From Gammaproteobacteria bacterium (GTDB lineage Bacteria > Pseudomonadota > Gammaproteobacteria > Legionellales > Legionellaceae), in assembly GCA_030147635.1 (NCBI GenBank), contig JASBUZ010000060.1, positions 1 through 64,000 of the forward strand: a DNA stretch of 64,000 nt, written 5' to 3'. The translations under genes and the position numbers were made by a program. Below are positions 28,339-37,226 of the stretch, piece by piece. How positions within the stretch are numbered: the stretch's first letter is position 1; every line of letters begins with the position of its first letter. The notes below the pieces were generated by a model, which was given only the letters and a program-made list of their open reading frames with translations, was not told where the DNA came from and searched no databases.

Positions 28339-29598
28339 ATGAAGCGTTTATTATGGGCTTGTTTGGTTTTGATTTCGAGCAGTGCTTTTAGTCTCGACTT
28401 AGAGCTGACCGAGGGGGTCAATAAAGCCTATCCGATTGGCGTTGATGGCTTTGGCAATAGTAAAGAAGGGCATGAGATTAGCTCGGTTGTCGAGAGTGAC
28501 TTACGCTTTTCAGGGCAGTTTAAGCTAATACCCGCACCTCGTGTTGCTGATGGCAAAGCACCTATCAGCTTGTGGCAACAAGTGGGAGTTGATAGCGTGT
28601 TGTCGGGCCATGTAACACCGCTTGAGGATGGACGTTTTACCGTACATGTTGAGCTTTTAGATGTAGCGGCAAGAGGACGTTCGCTCTTGTTAAGTGATTA
28701 TAAGGTGAGTGCTTCTCAAATGCGGGCACTTGCGCATCATATTAGTGACGAGGTGTATGAAAAGCTCACAGGCGTTCGTGGTATCTTTTCAACCCGCATT
28801 GCCTATGTATTTGTACAGCAAGAACCTCATAAACGAGTTTACTCACTTGAAATTGCAGATTTTGATGGAAAAAACCCACATGCCTTAGTCACTTCAACCG
28901 CACCGATTATGTCTCCTGCTTGGTCACCAGATGGGCGACAAATTGCTTATGTCTCTTTTGAGAAAAAGCGAGCTCAAGTGTTTGTTATTTCTGTTGAAAC
29001 AGCAAAAAGACGCTTAATCACTGATTTTGCTGGAATTAATGGCGCGCCTGCTTGGTCTCCAGATGGCAAGCACTTGGCTGTGGTGTTATCTAAAAACGGT
29101 GCGCCCAAAATTTATCAAGTGGATTTAACAACAGGTGCGATGAAGCAACTTACCTTTGGGATGGCGATTGATACTGAGCCACGCTATACCCCAGACGGCA
29201 AATCCATTGTATTTACTTCGGGCCGGGGTGGGGCACCTCAAGTGTACCGCCTGGATTTAGCAGATGGTGCGGTGAGTCGCTTAACTTTTGAAGGCAACTA
29301 TAATGCGCGTCCGTCTTATACACCCGATCAAAAAAGCTTAGTGATGCTGCACCGAGAAGATAAGCGCTTTAACATTGGCACCCAAGTGCTTTCCTCAGGG
29401 CAGGTGAGTATTTTAACCGATGCTGACGCTGATGAAGCACCATCGATTGCACCAAATGGCCGATTTATTGTGTATGCAACACGACTTGATGGGCGAGGAA
29501 TGCTCGGACTGGTTTCTCTTGATGGGCAAGTACGTATGTTATATCCACCACGCAATGGAGATATTCAAGAGCCTGCATGGTCACCTTTCTTTGGGTAA
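28339..29598 (+). CDS. tolB: Tol-Pal system beta-propeller protein TolB
   Basis: This periplasmic protein has a signal peptide (cut near SSAFS, residue 19), an N-terminal TolB domain, and a six-bladed beta-propeller shown by repeated W/Y-SPDG motifs ([65 protein letters not shown]). In known systems it docks onto Pal. Length is 419 residues, as usual. Its end overlaps the next gene by 22 bases, and that next gene is a nuclease, not pal. Confidence 0.95.
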   Translation: MKRLLWACLVLISSSAFSLDLELTEGVNKAYPIGVDGFGNSKEGHEISSVVESDLRFSGQFKLIPAPRVADGKAPISLWQQVGVDSVLSGHVTPLEDGRFTVHVELLDVAARGRSLLLSDYKVSASQMRALAHHISDEVYEKLTGVRGIFSTRIAYVFVQQEPHKRVYSLEIADFDGKNPHALVTSTAPIMSPAWSPDGRQIAYVSFEKKRAQVFVISVETAKRRLITDFAGINGAPAWSPDGKHLAVVLSKNGAPKIYQVDLTTGAMKQLTFGMAIDTEPRYTPDGKSIVFTSGRGGAPQVYRLDLADGAVSRLTFEGNYNARPSYTPDQKSLVMLHREDKRFNIGTQVLSSGQVSILTDADADEAPSIAPNGRFIVYATRLDGRGMLGLVSLDGQVRMLYPPRNGDIQEPAWSPFFG

Positions 29599-30425
29599 AA
29601 AAATGGCTGCTATGTGGGAGCGTGTTTTTTAGCGCTGCCACATGGGCTTGGAACGCTGAAGGGCATCGTTTGGTGGCACAAATTGCATATAACCACATGA
29701 CGCCTTCTGCTAAGGCACGTTTTCAAGCGGCTCACCCGGCGCTTGATAAAAAAGAACCTGCTACATTTACTGAGGCGGCTGTTTGGTTTGATGGTTTGCG
29801 TGGTACGCGTTTTCCTGGCATTCCTAGCATGCACTATGCGGATATACCGATTATTGATTTTCCCGAGGCCGACACACCTTCGCAAAACAAAACTGGCCTC
29901 AATGGGCTTATGGCTTATCAAGGTGCACGTAGCATGTTGCTTTCTGGCGAAGGCGGGGCACTGCATCAAGCGATTGCACTGCGCATCTTATTGCATGTAA
30001 CTGCTGATTTACATCAGCCACTTCACGCAGCAACCCGTCTCTCAGCAAAATACCCCGATGGGGATTTAGGCGGCAACAAAACACGTTTACCTAAAAACAA
30101 AGTTTCTCGAAATTTACATGCTTACTGGGACAGGGGCGGTGGTTTTTTGTTGGGTCAGGCACCTACTCGAATTCGTGCCCAAGTGCTGGAGAAGTTGTGG
30201 CCCTGTGAGCCTCGGGACGTAGATACTAATCCGGTACATTGGCTCGCTGAGTCCCATGTACTTGCCGAGACTAAAGTATATCGCTTTAACCGCGCACGGT
30301 TTTTGAGTGAGCGTTATCAGTCAATGGTGAATGACATATCCCAAGAGCGCTTAGCACTCGCAGGCTGCAGGCTTGCAGCTGTTTTAAATGAAATCGATGT
30401 TTATGGGGTACCGTTTGTTGGGTAA
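29577..30425 (+). CDS. secreted S1/P1-type zinc nuclease
   Basis: This enzyme would cleave single-stranded nucleic acids and remove 3' phosphates outside the cytoplasm. A signal peptide (two lysines, then a hydrophobic core) with cleavage after TWA leaves Trp25 as the mature N-terminus, the family's first zinc ligand. Further ligands follow: His30 (EGH), Asp in AVWFDGLRG, His in [19 protein letters not shown] and NLHAYWDRG, so the trinuclear zinc site appears complete. It overlaps the end of tolB by 22 bases and lies where pal is normally found. It is convergent with the PAP2 gene, overlapping by 25 bases. Confidence 0.92.
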   Translation: MVTFLWVKKWLLCGSVFFSAATWAWNAEGHRLVAQIAYNHMTPSAKARFQAAHPALDKKEPATFTEAAVWFDGLRGTRFPGIPSMHYADIPIIDFPEADTPSQNKTGLNGLMAYQGARSMLLSGEGGALHQAIALRILLHVTADLHQPLHAATRLSAKYPDGDLGGNKTRLPKNKVSRNLHAYWDRGGGFLLGQAPTRIRAQVLEKLWPCEPRDVDTNPVHWLAESHVLAETKVYRFNRARFLSERYQSMVNDISQERLALAGCRLAAVLNEIDVYGVPFVG

Positions 30426-31300
30426 ATTTTGAAGTAGGCAAGGTGCCCTATACCAATTACCGCAATGCTTGCGATAACATCCAGAATGTAGTGCCAGCCC
30501 AGTAAAACACAAGAAGCAGTAATGGCTAAATTCAGTATCAAAAGCAGGAGTCGTGCAAAGCGCAAATCTCGTATGAGAAATACGCAAAGCCATGCCCAAA
30601 TCACATGAAAGGATGGAAAAGCCACCATGCCACCTTCTACTGTAGTGGGTTGGATGTGCGCGTGAATTTGATAAAACTTTAGTGCGGTTGCATACTGTGG
30701 CCCAATAAAGTATGGGCTTTCTATGACGCTTGCGGGAGCGGTCGTTGGAAAAAAGTAATAAAAGCCATAGCCAATCAAAGCTGTCAGAAGTAGCAAAAAA
30801 TAGTATTCGTGAAGGCGCTTAAACTGCCCAAATAAAATAAGCACCAATGGCAAATACGTCATTTGATAGGTGAGCGAGTCATAGAATATAGCCAGGCAGC
30901 TATAAAGCACTGGATGACTCACAGTCCACTGTACTAGTTTTGCCAAGTCAACCTGCATCCACGCACTCCACTGCAGAATATGGTGGTCTATTGGAGGGAA
31001 GGGTGTATATTGGGCGGCCATGCAGCCAACTAGGGTGAGTATCATGGTCAAAAAAAGGTATAGAAGCTCTCTGGCCTTTTGGGCGGCAAGACTTTTTTGA
31101 CCATACACAAGACAAGTGCCTGCATAAATTAAGCATAAAACAAAAAAGAACCCGGGTGTTGCAGCTGGATAGTAGGTATTGCCTGGGTAGTGATAAAATG
31201 CCGCATTCACACCAAAGGCGACGCTTACCGAGGCAATAAATAAAAGGATAATAGTTACAAAGTAGCGATGGTCAGTGATTATCTGACGGGCTAATTTCAC
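30401..31300 (-). CDS. PAP2-superfamily membrane phosphatase / phosphotransferase
   Basis: This integral membrane protein of 299 residues has about eight helices. The PAP2 motifs are incomplete at the first (KxxxxxxRP not obvious), but the second and third are clear: FPSFHVIWAW (serine-histidine) and GWHYILDVIAS (catalytic His and Asp). The Y-F-P-T-T-A-P-A segment before them is typical of the inositol-phosphotransferase-like PAP2 branch. It probably acts on a lipid phosphate at the periplasmic face; the substrate is unknown. Its start overlaps the csrA-like stop by four bases, so the pair is cotranscribed. Confidence 0.82.
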   Translation of the reverse strand: MKLARQIITDHRYFVTIILLFIASVSVAFGVNAAFYHYPGNTYYPAATPGFFFVLCLIYAGTCLVYGQKSLAAQKARELLYLFLTMILTLVGCMAAQYTPFPPIDHHILQWSAWMQVDLAKLVQWTVSHPVLYSCLAIFYDSLTYQMTYLPLVLILFGQFKRLHEYYFLLLLTALIGYGFYYFFPTTAPASVIESPYFIGPQYATALKFYQIHAHIQPTTVEGGMVAFPSFHVIWAWLCVFLIRDLRFARLLLLILNLAITASCVLLGWHYILDVIASIAVIGIGHLAYFKIYPTNGTP

Positions 31301-31494
31301 ACGAGGCTACCTTCTTCTTCTTGCTTTTTAATCGCGAGATAGACTTCCTCGCGATGAACTTTAATACAGCGTGGTGCATCAACACCAAATTTAATATGCC
31401 CGTGTTCTTGAGTCTTAAAAGCAATAACACGCACGGTTTCGTTGTTTACCGAAAGGATTAAGGGCTCTTCAAAGTCGACTGTTACTATATTCAT
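31297..31494 (-). CDS. divergent CsrA-family RNA-binding protein
   Basis: This 65-residue protein matches CsrA in its second half: GVDAPRCIKVHREEVYLAI aligns with the family core and keeps the RNA-binding Arg of VHREE. The usual start MLILTRRVGE is replaced by MNIVTVDFEEPL, losing the other key RNA-contact residues. It is therefore likely a paralog with altered RNA specificity or a dimerising modulator rather than the main CsrA. It leads a two-gene unit with the PAP2 protein. Confidence 0.85.
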   Translation of the reverse strand: MNIVTVDFEEPLILSVNNETVRVIAFKTQEHGHIKFGVDAPRCIKVHREEVYLAIKKQEEEGSLV

Positions 31495-31517
31495 CGAAAA
31501 CCTCTTTATTTTTTAAT

Positions 31518-31570
31518 AAGTTATAACTTTTTTTTTGATAAAAATCAACGAAAAAAATTATAAAGTTATA
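31518..31570. promoter_or_regulatory. AAGTTATA repeats in the divergent csrA-like / lysine dehydrogenase control region
   Basis: A 12-base perfect palindrome AAGTTATAACTT (31518-31529) lies 24 bases before the csrA-like start. Its half AAGTTATA recurs at 31563-31570 on the side of the divergent dehydrogenase. The stretch between is very A/T-rich. The arrangement could be an operator for a dimeric regulator acting on both genes, but AT-rich sequence can produce such matches by chance. Confidence 0.3.
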
Positions 31571-31626
31571 GGCAGGTGCCTGGAGTTTCGTGTACGATAA
31601 ATTGAATGACCTTAAAAAGGATAACT

Positions 31627-32715
31627 ATGATCCCGGTGATGATGGCAGGAGCTGGAAAAATTGGTCGTTTAATTGCTTGTCTTTTAGCAGACACAGGAGA
31701 TTATAAGGTGTATTTAGCGGACTGTGATCTAGAGGCCGCAGATACAAAAAAGCTCCTGAAAGAAATTCCTGAGATCGAGGCACTGGTCCTCGATATGGAG
31801 GATACAGATGCTGTCGTCAAAGCACTCAAAGCGCATCAAGTTGTGGCAGTGATTTCAAGCTTACCTTACTTTTTAAATCCATATGTTGCGAAGGCCGCTA
31901 GAACGGCGAGCACCCATTATTTTGATTTAACCGAAGACATTGAAGTTGCTGAGACCATTAAAGCACTTGCTGTAGGTGCGGATACTGTATTTGTACCACA
32001 GTGTGGTGTGGCGCCAGGTTTTGTCAGTATGGTGGCCCACAGTTTGATGGAAACTTTTGAGACTTGTTATGAGGCTAAACTGCGCGTTGGAGCTTTACCA
32101 CAACAAACTAGTAATGCACTACATTATTCACTCACATGGTCAACCGATGGCTTAATTAATGAGTGTGGAGAGGCTTGTGCTGGCATTGAAGGGGGCAAGC
32201 CCGTTTTTTTTGAACCACTTGAAGGCTTGGAGTCGATTCAAATTGATGGTGAAACTTATGAAGCATTCCATACTTCAGGCGGGCTCGGTGGGCTGGGAAC
32301 ACTGTATGCCGGAAAAGTCGATAGACTGACCTATAAAACCATTCGCTATCCTGGTCACTGCGAAAAAATGCGCTTTTTGATGCAAACGCTTCGCTTAAAC
32401 GAAGATCGAGATACGCTCAAAAAAATCCTAGAGCGGGCCATTCCAAGCACCACACAAGATATGGTGATTGTTTATGTGTCAGTTGAAGGCATCAAACACA
32501 GTGAGTTTGTTGAAGAAAGCTATGTTAAAAAAATCTACCCTAAAATCATTCGGGGGATTCAGTGGTCTGCCATTCAGCTAAGCACGGCCTCGGCCGTTTG
32601 CGCGGTGCTCGAGCAAGTGTTGTCTGAGGATGACAACTTGAAAGGACTTATTTTACAAGAGCATTTTCGCTTAGAAGACATTCTTAAAAATCGTTTTGGT
32701 CGTTTTTATGCTTAA
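31627..32715 (+). CDS. lysine 6-dehydrogenase (saccharopine dehydrogenase-like)
   Basis: This NAD-dependent enzyme probably oxidises the epsilon-amino group of L-lysine, giving piperideine-6-carboxylate. The Rossmann motif is GAGKIG (Gly8, Gly10, Gly13). Further family-like blocks are VPQCGVAPGFVSM, EAFHTSGGLGGLG and YKTIRYPGHCEKM, which match lysine 6-dehydrogenases better than true saccharopine dehydrogenases. The start at 31627 is favoured by AAGGA about six bases before it; an ATG seven codons earlier is in frame. The next gene encodes the enzyme expected for the following step. Confidence 0.82.
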   Translation: MIPVMMAGAGKIGRLIACLLADTGDYKVYLADCDLEAADTKKLLKEIPEIEALVLDMEDTDAVVKALKAHQVVAVISSLPYFLNPYVAKAARTASTHYFDLTEDIEVAETIKALAVGADTVFVPQCGVAPGFVSMVAHSLMETFETCYEAKLRVGALPQQTSNALHYSLTWSTDGLINECGEACAGIEGGKPVFFEPLEGLESIQIDGETYEAFHTSGGLGGLGTLYAGKVDRLTYKTIRYPGHCEKMRFLMQTLRLNEDRDTLKKILERAIPSTTQDMVIVYVSVEGIKHSEFVEESYVKKIYPKIIRGIQWSAIQLSTASAVCAVLEQVLSEDDNLKGLILQEHFRLEDILKNRFGRFYA

Positions 32716-32736
32716 CGTGAGGGAGTACATGTTTTC

Positions 32737-34263
32737 ATGATGAAAAAACGCAAAGCTTGGGCACTAGAGAGCATTAATCCTGGTGCTTATAGTGGATATG
32801 ACTGGACAAGTGAGATAAAAAATTCCGCACTTCTTTCCTCTTATAATCCCGCAACTGAAGAGCGTATTGCAGAGATATCAGGATGTAGTGAGTCAGATTA
32901 TGAGGAAGTTATGGTGCGTGCTAAACAAGCTGCTCTTGTTTGGCGAGAAGTACCAGCGCCCAAACGGGGGGACATTATTCGACAAATTGCCGAGGTACTG
33001 AGACACAATAAAGACAGTCTTGGCACGTTAGTTTCTCTTGAGACCGGCAAGTCAAAACAAGAAGGGGATGGTGAAGTTCAAGAAATGATTGATATGGCAG
33101 ACTTTGCCGTGGGTCAATCTCGTATGTTATATGGCAAAACGATGCATTCAGAGCGCGCGCAGCATAGATTATATGAGCAGTGGCATCCACTCGGCGTGAT
33201 AGGGATTATCTCAGCCTTTAACTTCCCTGTCGCAGTTTGGGCGTGGAATGCTTTTATTGGGGCGATTTGCGGTAATGTGATGGTTTGGAAGCCTTCACGG
33301 CAGGGGGCATTATGTGCAATTGTTGTGCATAAGCTTTGTACAGCCATTTTAAAAGCAAATGACTTACCCGCCATTTTTTCACTCATCATTCCAAGTAGCC
33401 ACGCAGTGGCTGAGAAAATGCTAGATGATAAACGCTTACCCCTGATTTCTTTTACTGGCTCAACCGCAACTGGCAAGCTGGTTGCAGGGCGTGTTGCAGC
33501 ACGTCTTGGTCGAAGCATTTTAGAGCTTGGTGGTAATAATGCCGTGATTGTGGATGAGACGGCAAATCTAAAGCAAGCGATTCCTGCGATTGTGTTTGGT
33601 GCTCTAGGCACTGCAGGTCAGCGCTGTACTACAACTAGGCGAGTGTTCGTACACGAAGCTATCTATGACTCAGTCGTCACGCAGCTCAAAAAAGCATATG
33701 CGCAAGTCAGCATTGGTAACCCACTTGAAGAAGGGCACTTAATGGGCCCTTTAATTAACCGAGATGCTGTGGTGCGCTTTGAGCAAGCTTTGCTTGAAGT
33801 AGAGCGTGCTGGAGGAGAAATTGTTTTTGGTGGCACAGTGCTTGATGGGCCGGGTTACTTCGTGGAGCCAACGCTTGTGATAGGAATGGAGAATAGTCAT
33901 GAGCTTCTACAGCAAGAAACCTTTGCTCCTATTTTATATCTTATCCCCTATCAAGATTTTAGTAATGCGATTGCGATGCAAAATGATGTTCCACAAGGCT
34001 TATCCTCAGCATTATTTACAGAAAGCTTGAAACGAGCTGAAATGTATTTGAGTGTTGTGGGGAGTGACTGTGGTCTTGCCAATGTAAATTTAGGCACGTC
34101 TGGGGCTGAAATAGGTGGTGCTTTTGGTGGTGAGAAAGAGACAGGGGGCGGACGAGAGTCGGGCTCTGATGCTTGGAAAGCGTATATGCGTCGCCAGACA
34201 AATACGCTGAACTGGGGGGAGGCACTACCACTTGCTCAAGGACTTGAGTTTGATGTAGCCTGA
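32737..34263 (+). CDS. alpha-aminoadipic semialdehyde / P6C dehydrogenase (ALDH7 family)
   Basis: This aldehyde dehydrogenase of the antiquitin (ALDH7A1/AmaB) branch oxidises aminoadipate semialdehyde to alpha-aminoadipate in lysine breakdown. The catalytic cysteine is Cys297 in GQRCTTTRR, with the general-base Glu in ELGGNNAVIV. The N-terminal WALESINPGAYSG and end QTNTLNWGEALPLAQG are characteristic of the branch. At 508 residues it is full length. It starts 21 bases after the lysine dehydrogenase gene, giving a two-step lysine catabolic operon. Confidence 0.9.
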   Translation: MMKKRKAWALESINPGAYSGYDWTSEIKNSALLSSYNPATEERIAEISGCSESDYEEVMVRAKQAALVWREVPAPKRGDIIRQIAEVLRHNKDSLGTLVSLETGKSKQEGDGEVQEMIDMADFAVGQSRMLYGKTMHSERAQHRLYEQWHPLGVIGIISAFNFPVAVWAWNAFIGAICGNVMVWKPSRQGALCAIVVHKLCTAILKANDLPAIFSLIIPSSHAVAEKMLDDKRLPLISFTGSTATGKLVAGRVAARLGRSILELGGNNAVIVDETANLKQAIPAIVFGALGTAGQRCTTTRRVFVHEAIYDSVVTQLKKAYAQVSIGNPLEEGHLMGPLINRDAVVRFEQALLEVERAGGEIVFGGTVLDGPGYFVEPTLVIGMENSHELLQQETFAPILYLIPYQDFSNAIAMQNDVPQGLSSALFTESLKRAEMYLSVVGSDCGLANVNLGTSGAEIGGAFGGEKETGGGRESGSDAWKAYMRRQTNTLNWGEALPLAQGLEFDVA

Positions 34264-34293
34264 TTATTTTCTTTTATTGGTTGAGGCTTGGCT

Positions 34294-35313
34294 TTGACTA
34301 AAAAACTACGAGTGGTTCTCGATCTTGATGAAACGCTAGTGACGACGCCTTCTATGATGTCCGTTTCAGAGGATTTGCCGGCATTTTTTTTAGCAAAAGG
34401 TGCCATCTTAGAGGTTGGCGGTACTCCACATTATGTATTTCCAGGGGTTAAAGAGTTTTTACAGCATTTATTTATCAATTTGTTTGAGCATGTCGAGGTA
34501 TTCTTTTTTAGCGCCGGAGATAAGGCTCGAAATGAGGAGTTGGTGGCTAAGCTATTAGCCTATGCACTAGGAGATTCTGCTTATGGCGGGTTTGATCCTG
34601 AGCAGCGTATTTTTTCACGCGCTCATATGACAAAAATCACTCAAAAGGAAGCGTATATACAATACACACACTTTCTTATTCCTTGGGCCTCTAGTAGAAA
34701 GAAAAAAGACTTGAATGTGCTTGGTACTTATGAAATGCCTGCTGACTTAGGCGCTACCTTATTGATTGACAATGGACTGTGGAACGCAAGACTTGGGCAA
34801 CATAAAAATATTTTATGCCCCCCAACCACAACGCTGGTCGATTATCAACGTCTTGCTAGGGGCCAAGTAGAGGAAAACTTTAAAACAAATCCTAATTATC
34901 GTGCTGTGAATGGTATTTACTATAGTGCTGGTCTTTTTCTATCTTGCTTTAAGCTTTATCAAAAAAAAGGCTTTGAGGATTTTTTATTTTACTCACAATT
35001 TAAGGCTTGTACCCCACATACCTTCATGCCTAACCTTGATAAAGCGCATACCAAAGCGTTTTATTATAACTCTGGGTTAGAGTGGCTTCGGCAATATAAT
35101 TCAGCACTAGTCTTTACTACGGCGTCAAGCATTTTAGCTGCGTGTAAACCTAGCAAGTCTATTCAAGGCGAGCCTTTGCAAGATGATGGAGTGCGTATCG
35201 AACTTCCGAGGAGAGAAGCTTTTTTTCAACCGTTAGCAGAAGCATCCGAGTTACCAGAGGAGCGGCCGTCCCAAGGTATACGGGTTGGTTGTTTCGGATG
35301 GTTATGCACATGA
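34294..35313 (+). CDS. FCP1/NIF-like HAD phosphatase domain protein, candidate effector
   Basis: This protein of about 339 residues opens with a HAD-superfamily motif of the eukaryotic FCP1/SCP type: VVLDLDETLV, with the nucleophile Asp10 and Asp12 and Thr14. FPGVKEFLQHL, then VFFFSAGD and LLIDNGLWN, would be the later phosphatase motifs. The C-terminal 130 residues are unknown and end GCFGWLCT. The start is a TTG: 34294 has GAGG seven bases upstream, while 34288 is too close to it. In eukaryotes this family dephosphorylates RNA polymerase II; a bacterial copy in an isolated ORF suggests a host-directed role, which is inference. Confidence 0.65.
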   Translation: MTKKLRVVLDLDETLVTTPSMMSVSEDLPAFFLAKGAILEVGGTPHYVFPGVKEFLQHLFINLFEHVEVFFFSAGDKARNEELVAKLLAYALGDSAYGGFDPEQRIFSRAHMTKITQKEAYIQYTHFLIPWASSRKKKDLNVLGTYEMPADLGATLLIDNGLWNARLGQHKNILCPPTTTLVDYQRLARGQVEENFKTNPNYRAVNGIYYSAGLFLSCFKLYQKKGFEDFLFYSQFKACTPHTFMPNLDKAHTKAFYYNSGLEWLRQYNSALVFTTASSILAACKPSKSIQGEPLQDDGVRIELPRREAFFQPLAEASELPEERPSQGIRVGCFGWLCT

Positions 35314-35336
35314 TTTAAGTCAATGTAAATTGCGTC

Positions 35337-36758
35337 CTAACCCAGTTGAATGGTTTGACCAGGTTTAATCAAATCTTGTCTCAGGTCTGGGTTAAGGGCT
35401 AGAATGCGTTTCATTGAAACTTTGTTTCGGTAAGCAATACGACTCAAGCTGTCTCCAGGTCTGACAATATAGCCACCAGCGTTGCGATGTTTCCAAATAA
35501 GAAGTTCTTGCCCTGGCTGAATCGGGTGCTCTGTTCCCAGGTGGTTCCATGCACGTACTGCTTCTTCAGAAACCCCGTATTTTTGTCGCAGTGTTTCGAA
35601 AGAATCTCTTTTTTGTACGATATGCAAAACCTTATAGGTATTGTTTTCTGGAATGTTAGGTTCTGGAATGGTTTGTATGGTTTTTTTTGTTTGTGCTGCA
35701 CGAGTTTGATTAGGCACTAAAAGATATTGATTCTTTTTGAGAGTATCAGACTTAAGATGATTAAATTTTTTAATCATCTCAGGGGTAGTTCGGTATTCTT
35801 GTGCGAGTTCACTGAGCGTTTCTCCTGCGCGAATTTTATAGCGTGACCAGCCAACGCGCTCAGAGTCTGAGAGTTTAGCAAGATTTTTCATGAAGTTTTT
35901 GGTGCGATGCACGGGCAAGAGCAGGGTATGTGGGGAGTAAGGCGTGGTTGCCCAGCGGTTATAGCCGGGATTCAGTTGTAGTAGGTCTTGATATGACATG
36001 CCAGCAAGTTTCGCGGCGTGACTTAAATCAATTTGCTGACCAATTTCCACTTCTTCGAAATAAGGCTGATAAACTACTTCAGGGAGTGTAACATTATAGC
36101 GGTGGGGGTGCTTAATGATTTCAGCAAGCGCGAGTAATCGAGGGATGTAAGTTTTTGTTTCTTGAGGCAGTCTAAGTGCCCAGAAATTTGCATTGGTTCT
36201 GGACTTACCACTGCGCCTAACCGCGCGTGCCACATTGCCTTCACCTGAGTCATAAGCCGCGAAAGCAAGCAGCCAGTTGCCCTGAAAAAACTTGTTCAGA
36301 TACGCGTAATATTTAAGTGCTGCATCTGTGGATGGGGCAATGCTTCGTCTGGGCTCAACCCACCAGTCACGCTTTAAACCAAAGTCAGTGCCGGTCTCAG
36401 GCATAATTTGCCAAAGTCCTGCAGCCCCAACGCCTGAATAAGCAAAAGGGTCAAAAGCGCTTTCAATCATGGGAACTAGTGCAATTTCACCTGGTAAATT
36501 ACGTTTTTGAATTTCATTTAAGATGTGGTACATGTAGGGCTCTGAGCGAGCAAAGCGTTTTAGATAATCTGGGTGTCTTAAAAGCCAGCGCAGTTGTGCT
36601 TGAACCTCAGGACGGTTTACTTCGTGATTGAGCATAAATTGCTTACGTAACACTTCCCAAACCGTAGGCGTGGCTCGATAAGCGGCTGCTTGCAGCTCGG
36701 AAGAAAGAAATAAAAGTAAAAACAGGCAGCAACATTTAAAGAGTAGCTTGAACTTCAA
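35337..36758 (-). CDS. mltD: membrane-bound lytic murein transglycosylase D with LysM repeats
   Basis: This exported enzyme cuts glycan strands non-hydrolytically. The signal peptide ends near SELQA (residue 24). The SLT domain has the catalytic Glu in MIESAFDPFAYSGVGAAGLW and QIMPETGTDFGL. Three LysM peptidoglycan-binding repeats follow: YKIRAGETLSELAQEYRTTP, HIVQKRDSFETLRQKYGVS and YIVRPGDSLSRIAYRNKVS. The start is a TTG at 36758; no in-frame ATG precedes the signal peptide. Length 473 is close to E. coli MltD (452). Confidence 0.94.
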   Translation of the reverse strand: MKFKLLFKCCCLFLLLFLSSELQAAAYRATPTVWEVLRKQFMLNHEVNRPEVQAQLRWLLRHPDYLKRFARSEPYMYHILNEIQKRNLPGEIALVPMIESAFDPFAYSGVGAAGLWQIMPETGTDFGLKRDWWVEPRRSIAPSTDAALKYYAYLNKFFQGNWLLAFAAYDSGEGNVARAVRRSGKSRTNANFWALRLPQETKTYIPRLLALAEIIKHPHRYNVTLPEVVYQPYFEEVEIGQQIDLSHAAKLAGMSYQDLLQLNPGYNRWATTPYSPHTLLLPVHRTKNFMKNLAKLSDSERVGWSRYKIRAGETLSELAQEYRTTPEMIKKFNHLKSDTLKKNQYLLVPNQTRAAQTKKTIQTIPEPNIPENNTYKVLHIVQKRDSFETLRQKYGVSEEAVRAWNHLGTEHPIQPGQELLIWKHRNAGGYIVRPGDSLSRIAYRNKVSMKRILALNPDLRQDLIKPGQTIQLG

Positions 36759-36842
36759 TAGAACAACCTATTTTAAAAGAGGACTTTGTATTTTACAAAA
36801 AAAATGGCAGCTCTTCAAATTTTGACTTTGTTCATTATGAGA

Positions 36843-37226
36843 TTACGTAAGCATGGGTAGCCAACAAGACTTATGCGTCTGGTGCCCAAAGCTATCTAGC
36901 GTTAAGTATGCACATAAACTATCTTTTTTAGCTTGTGCACCCAGGGCATGGGCAGCTATTTGATATTCATTTTGAGTGGTGCGCACAATGCTTAAGCGAT
37001 AATAGCCAAGAGGTGACGTGTTGGTAGTAAGGGGGACAGTTTGATAAGTGCCATTTTGGCTATGATACGCTTCCAGGCGTGCAGCCAAGTCAAATAGTGC
37101 ACTTTGTCCATCGAGTCTTCTCGCACGGACAAGATGCTTGTCATAACTTGGATAGGCAAAGGTTGCGAGTAGGGCAACGAGCCCGAGTACCAACAACAAT
37201 TCAATCAGTGAGAATCCGTTCTTCAT
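36843..37226 (-). CDS. type IV pilin-like protein (PilE type)
   Basis: This small prepilin has a type III leader, MKNG followed by FSLIELLLVLGLVALL, with Glu5 of the mature protein present, so it would be processed by the prepilin peptidase. The globular part resembles minor pilin PilE (AYHSQNGTYQT, SPLGYYRLSI) with two cysteines at the end (SLCAYL and KSCWLP) that would form a disulfide loop. Length is 127 residues. It overlaps the bioD stop by 26 bases, so it appears cotranscribed with the biotin genes. No other pilus genes are nearby. Confidence 0.85.
   Translation of the reverse strand: MKNGFSLIELLLVLGLVALLATFAYPSYDKHLVRARRLDGQSALFDLAARLEAYHSQNGTYQTVPLTTNTSPLGYYRLSIVRTTQNEYQIAAHALGAQAKKDSLCAYLTLDSFGHQTHKSCWLPMLT

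Noticed and set aside
35293-35313. GCFGWLCT tail of the FCP1-like protein as a CaaX prenylation signal
   Set aside because: The cysteine is not four residues from the end, so it does not fit the CaaX rule.
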